In this document: positions 60,907-64,000 of the stretch, piece by piece
How positions within the stretch are numbered: position 1 is the first letter of the stretch
How the letters are laid out: each line of letters starts with the position of its first letter
DNA from: Paenisporosarcina sp050269735
GTDB lineage: Bacteria; Bacillota; Bacilli; Bacillales_A; Planococcaceae
Direction of reading: 5' to 3'
DNA: 64,000 nt
Assembly: GCF_050269735.1 (NCBI RefSeq)
Contig: NZ_JBNNIX010000002.1
Span: 620,001-684,000, forward strand
The notes under the pieces: generated by a model
The model's input: only the letters and a program-made list of their open reading frames with translations
The model's database searches: none
Told to the model about the DNA's origin: nothing
Made by a program: the position numbers and the translations under genes

Positions 60907-62202
60907 TTATATTTTTTGTTCAAAAGCGGCCTGGAATTTCTGTACATCTCCGGCACCCATGAATAAGTAAACAGCATTTTGGTGTTTCAATAATACGTCA
61001 ATTTCTTCGGTTTTAAGGACTACACAATTCTCAACCAAATCACATAAATCATCAATCGTTAAGTCACCAGCATTTTCACGTGCAGAACCGAAAATATCAC
61101 ATAAGTAGACATAATCGGCCGTTTCCAAGCTCTCGGCAAATTCTTTTAGGAAAGTGCGTGTGCGGGAAAACGTGTGAGGTTGGAAAATCGCAATGACTTC
61201 ACGATCGGGATATTTTTGACGTGCTGACTGGATGGTCACTTTGATTTCAGTCGGATGATGCGCGTAGTCGTCAATTAAAATTCGATCGCCTTTTCTGCTT
61301 TCTGAAAAACGTCGCTTAACACCACCGAATGTATGCAACTGCTGTTGAATGATTTCGGCAGGAATTCCTTCATAATTACATAATGAAATGACTGCCAGTG
61401 CGTTCAATACAGCATGATCTCCGAAAGTAGGAATTTCGAACGTACTGAAGAATTCATTTCGAATGAAAACATCGAATGTAGAGCCTGTAGTCGTTTTTAT
61501 CACATTACGTGCTTCAAAGTCATTCTCTGAACCGAAGCCATAAAATACGACCGGTACATTGGCATGTAGTTTTTGAAGATGTTCATCATCCCCACATGCA
61601 ATAATCGCCTTATTCACCTGAAGCGCCATCGATTGAAAAGCCTCAACTACATCATCGATACCACCAAAGTAATCCGGGTGGTCAAAATCGATATTTGTCA
61701 TGATCATATAATCTGGATGATACGCTAAGAAGTGACGACGGTATTCACAAGCTTCAAATGCAAAGTATTGTGCTTGTGATTCACCATGACCAGTTCCATC
61801 TCCAATTAAATATGAAGTTGGTGCAAAGCCACTCAATACATGAGACATTAAACCCGTTGTAGAGGTTTTACCATGAGATCCTGTAATTCCTACAGAAATG
61901 TACTGACCCATTAAGTTCCCTAAAAACTTGTGGTATCGGATGACATCGATTCCTAATTCATTAGCGCGAATTAGTTCTTCATGATTATCTTTATATGCAT
62001 TCCCTGCGATAACGGTCATGCCTTTTTCAATATTATCTGCGTTGAATGGCAAGATTTTGATGCCACGTTTACGAAGTGGATCTTCTGTAAAGAAATGTTT
62101 CTCTATATCAGAGCCTTGAACCTGGTTCCCTGCATCGTGCAAAATTTGCGCAAGCGAACTCATGCCAGACCCTTTAATTCCTGTAAAATGAAACACTGTC
62201 AT
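60907..62202 (-). CDS. murC: UDP-N-acetylmuramate-L-alanine ligase
   Basis: 431-aa cytoplasmic Mur ligase that adds the first alanine of the peptidoglycan stem peptide. N-terminal GIKGSGMSSLAQI (UDP-sugar binding), ATP-binding VGITGSHGKTSTTGL, NIDFDHPDYFG, and IDDYAHHPTEIK in the third domain. Between sftA and ytxGH, as in B. subtilis. Confidence 0.97.
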   Translation of the reverse strand: MTVFHFTGIKGSGMSSLAQILHDAGNQVQGSDIEKHFFTEDPLRKRGIKILPFNADNIEKGMTVIAGNAYKDNHEELIRANELGIDVIRYHKFLGNLMGQYISVGITGSHGKTSTTGLMSHVLSGFAPTSYLIGDGTGHGESQAQYFAFEACEYRRHFLAYHPDYMIMTNIDFDHPDYFGGIDDVVEAFQSMALQVNKAIIACGDDEHLQKLHANVPVVFYGFGSENDFEARNVIKTTTGSTFDVFIRNEFFSTFEIPTFGDHAVLNALAVISLCNYEGIPAEIIQQQLHTFGGVKRRFSESRKGDRILIDDYAHHPTEIKVTIQSARQKYPDREVIAIFQPHTFSRTRTFLKEFAESLETADYVYLCDIFGSARENAGDLTIDDLCDLVENCVVLKTEEIDVLLKHQNAVYLFMGAGDVQKFQAAFEQKI

Positions 62203-62343
62203 TTGTATAAACCTCCTGGGAAAGGTGCCCGTACTTTTTATCTATCTTCCTTACCCCATTATATCATCATTTAATCTTGCCTAGAAATGAACGATTTTTC
62301 CCACAATTATAAGGATTGGGTGGGGTTATTCTCACTTCTATTG

Positions 62344-64000
62344 TCAATCATTGAAGAGTAACTGTAAATCATTTTCTGTAATAAACACTTCTCTTGCTTT
62401 ACTTCCTCTGGATTCCGAAACATAACCATGCTGTTCCATTAAGTCTACGAGTCTCGCTGCACGGTTATATCCTATATGGAACTTGCGTTGAAGCAAGGAA
62501 GTAGATGCTGAACCTTGTTCCAAAATAAATCGGCAAGCTTCTTCAAATAACTCATCCTGGTCTTCTGCCACTTCCAGTCGACGGACTAATTCTTCTTGTT
62601 CGAATAAATAGGATGGTTCTCCCTGACTACGTGCATGGTCAATAATCTCTTCCATCTCTTCATCTGTTACATAGGTACCTTGAATACGAATTGGCGCAGA
62701 CATACCGTTGCCAAGATAGAGCATATCCCCTCGACCTAGTAATCTCTCAGCACCTTGGACGTCCAGAATCGTACGAGAATCGATTTGAGAAGAAACTGAA
62801 AACGCAATTCGTGTCGGGATATTTGCCTTAATCAGTCCTGTGATTACATCTACAGAAGGTCGTTGAGTAGCGACTACTAAATGAATACCGCAAGCGCGTG
62901 CTTTTTGGGCAATTCGACAAATGGATTCTTCCACTTCTGTTGGTGCCATCATCATTAGATCGGCCAACTCATCAATAACAATCAGCAAGTAAGGCATCTT
63001 TTGTGCAAATTGTCTTTTCTCTTCTGCCATTGCATTATAACGCGTGATATCCCGGACGCCTGTATGAGCAAACAACTGATATCGACGTTCCATCTCTTCA
63101 ACTGCCCATTTTAGAGCAGCTGTTGCAGCCTTAACATCAGTAATTACAGGACTGACGAGATGAGGGATATGATTGAAGGGTGCTAGTTCTACCATTTTAG
63201 GATCGATTAGGAGTAAATTCAATTCTTTCGGTGTGGCTTTGTATAATAAACTGATCAATAAAGAATTTATACATACTGACTTACCAGATCCTGTTGCCCC
63301 GGCAATCAACCCATGTGGCATTTTACGCAAATCAATAGTAACTGGTGTTCCAGTCAAATCCAATCCTAGTGCCGCTTCAAGTGGTGAGTCCGAGTCCGTG
63401 AAGTTTGAACTACCGACAACTTCTGATAAACGCACAGGTCGAGAAGTTTGGTTCGGTATTTCAATCCCAATCGAGCTCTTTCCTGGAATAGGTGCTTGAA
63501 TTCGTATATCTTTAGCCGCTAATGCTAATTTAAGATCGTCTGCGAGATTGCGTATTTTGCTTACCTTCGTTCCTTGACCGACTGTCATTTCAAATTGAGT
63601 AACAGCAGGACCCTGAACCATGTTGACAATTTCCGCTTTCACTTGGAAATAAGACAATGATTCAATTAACCTTGCCGCTTGCATGCTCATCCAGTCATCA
63701 TCTTGTGTCTTTTGTTCAGGAGGAACCAAATATCGCTCTTTCGGGAATATATAGCCAGGATGAAGTTCTTCAGCAACTGATATATCTTGCTGCAGATTCA
63801 AATCATTCGACTTTTCTACCGTGGTATCCACTTGCTTTGGCTCTAGTGCTTTACTTGGAATCTCTTCCTTTGGCATCCCTGGATGTTTCATACCTGTTAG
63901 TGTTTTGGCTTGTTGATATTTCGCCTTATCCGAATTAAGCATCATCACATTAAAAGGCAATGATTTCTTTTTCTTTTCTGTCGAAGTGATGTCGGATACC
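62344..64000 (-). CDS. sftA: DNA translocase SftA (FtsK/SpoIIIE family), cut by window end
   Basis: C-terminal part of an FtsK/SpoIIIE-type translocase; the frame stays open to base 64000, so the N-terminus lies outside. The inner start at 63960 is not real. Seen: an alpha-domain start (KSLPFNVMMLNSDKAKY), Walker A GLIAGATGSGKSVCINSLL, Walker B LLIVIDELADLMMM, RIAFSVSSQIDSRTILD, and the gamma winged helix LLQRKFHIGYNRAARLVDLM that reads DNA polarity. Position beside murC points to SftA, the soluble translocase that clears the septum of DNA, rather than SpoIIIE. Confidence 0.9.
   Translation of the reverse strand, partial: VSDITSTEKKKKSLPFNVMMLNSDKAKYQQAKTLTGMKHPGMPKEEIPSKALEPKQVDTTVEKSNDLNLQQDISVAEELHPGYIFPKERYLVPPEQKTQDDDWMSMQAARLIESLSYFQVKAEIVNMVQGPAVTQFEMTVGQGTKVSKIRNLADDLKLALAAKDIRIQAPIPGKSSIGIEIPNQTSRPVRLSEVVGSSNFTDSDSPLEAALGLDLTGTPVTIDLRKMPHGLIAGATGSGKSVCINSLLISLLYKATPKELNLLLIDPKMVELAPFNHIPHLVSPVITDVKAATAALKWAVEEMERRYQLFAHTGVRDITRYNAMAEEKRQFAQKMPYLLIVIDELADLMMMAPTEVEESICRIAQKARACGIHLVVATQRPSVDVITGLIKANIPTRIAFSVSSQIDSRTILDVQGAERLLGRGDMLYLGNGMSAPIRIQGTYVTDEEMEEIIDHARSQGEPSYLFEQEELVRRLEVAEDQDELFEEACRFILEQGSASTSLLQRKFHIGYNRAARLVDLMEQHGYVSESRGSKAREVFITENDLQLLFND

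Overview
The window looks like a core-chromosome segment of a spore-forming, low-GC Gram-positive bacterium of the order Bacillales. Gene order follows the B. subtilis phoR-citZ-pyk-accDA-dnaE and ackA-ezrA-rpsD-tyrS-acsA-acuABC-ccpA-aroA-murC neighbourhoods. A FadR-type regulator in place of malS, a MaoC protein between mdh and phoP, and the loss of ytrHI and ytxJ suggest a Planococcaceae member (Sporosarcina or Paenisporosarcina type). That placement is inference from gene order and protein sequence; no database search was run.

Layout. 1-6.8 kb, minus strand: citZ-icd-mdh (TCA cycle), a MaoC hot-dog protein, and the phoP-phoR two-component system. 6.9-13.6 kb: ytvI (+), then on the minus strand fxsA, pfkA-pyk (lower glycolysis) and fadR-accD-accA (malonyl-CoA supply), the last under a promoter carrying a perfect FadR-like palindrome. 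14-18 kb: dnaE and nrnA. 18-25.5 kb: ytpI, ytoI, ytkL, pepQ, a small membrane protein, ald, an NCS1 permease and uspA. 25.6-31.6 kb: a small lysine-rich protein, ackA, ytxK, tpx, yteJ, sppA, nadK. 31.7-40.6 kb: rarD, an MbcS-like acyl-CoA synthetase, an alpha/beta SASP with a textbook sigma-G promoter, thiI, a cysteine desulfurase, ezrA, a PHP histidinol phosphatase and the fRMsr GAF protein. 40.6-48 kb is the accessory part: a MITE-like repeat, a methionine gamma-lyase-like gene, rpsD with a structured leader, a serine hydrolase, a LysR regulator with an apparent AUA start, a gene remnant, an isochorismatase-family hydrolase and a signal-less BtuF-like protein. 48-64 kb: tyrS with a T-box, a large PBP1A, acsA/acuABC around a cre site, ccpA, aroA, ytxGH, murC and the start of sftA (cut by the window end).

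Central carbon metabolism is the theme: glycolysis end (pfkA, pyk), acetate and acetyl-CoA (ackA, acsA, acuABC, mbcS), TCA entry (citZ, icd, mdh) and fatty-acid start (accDA). The carbon regulator ccpA is in the window, and good cre-like sites lie at the citZ start point and between acsA and acuA.

The least explained signal is a set of intergenic arrays of degenerate direct repeats with an almost exact 21-bp period (seven codons) at six loci (13.8, 25.5, 31.6, 34.5, 47.9 and 52.7 kb). Motifs differ between loci, except that the 13.8 and 52.7 kb arrays are homologous along their whole length. I do not recognise a described family for them.
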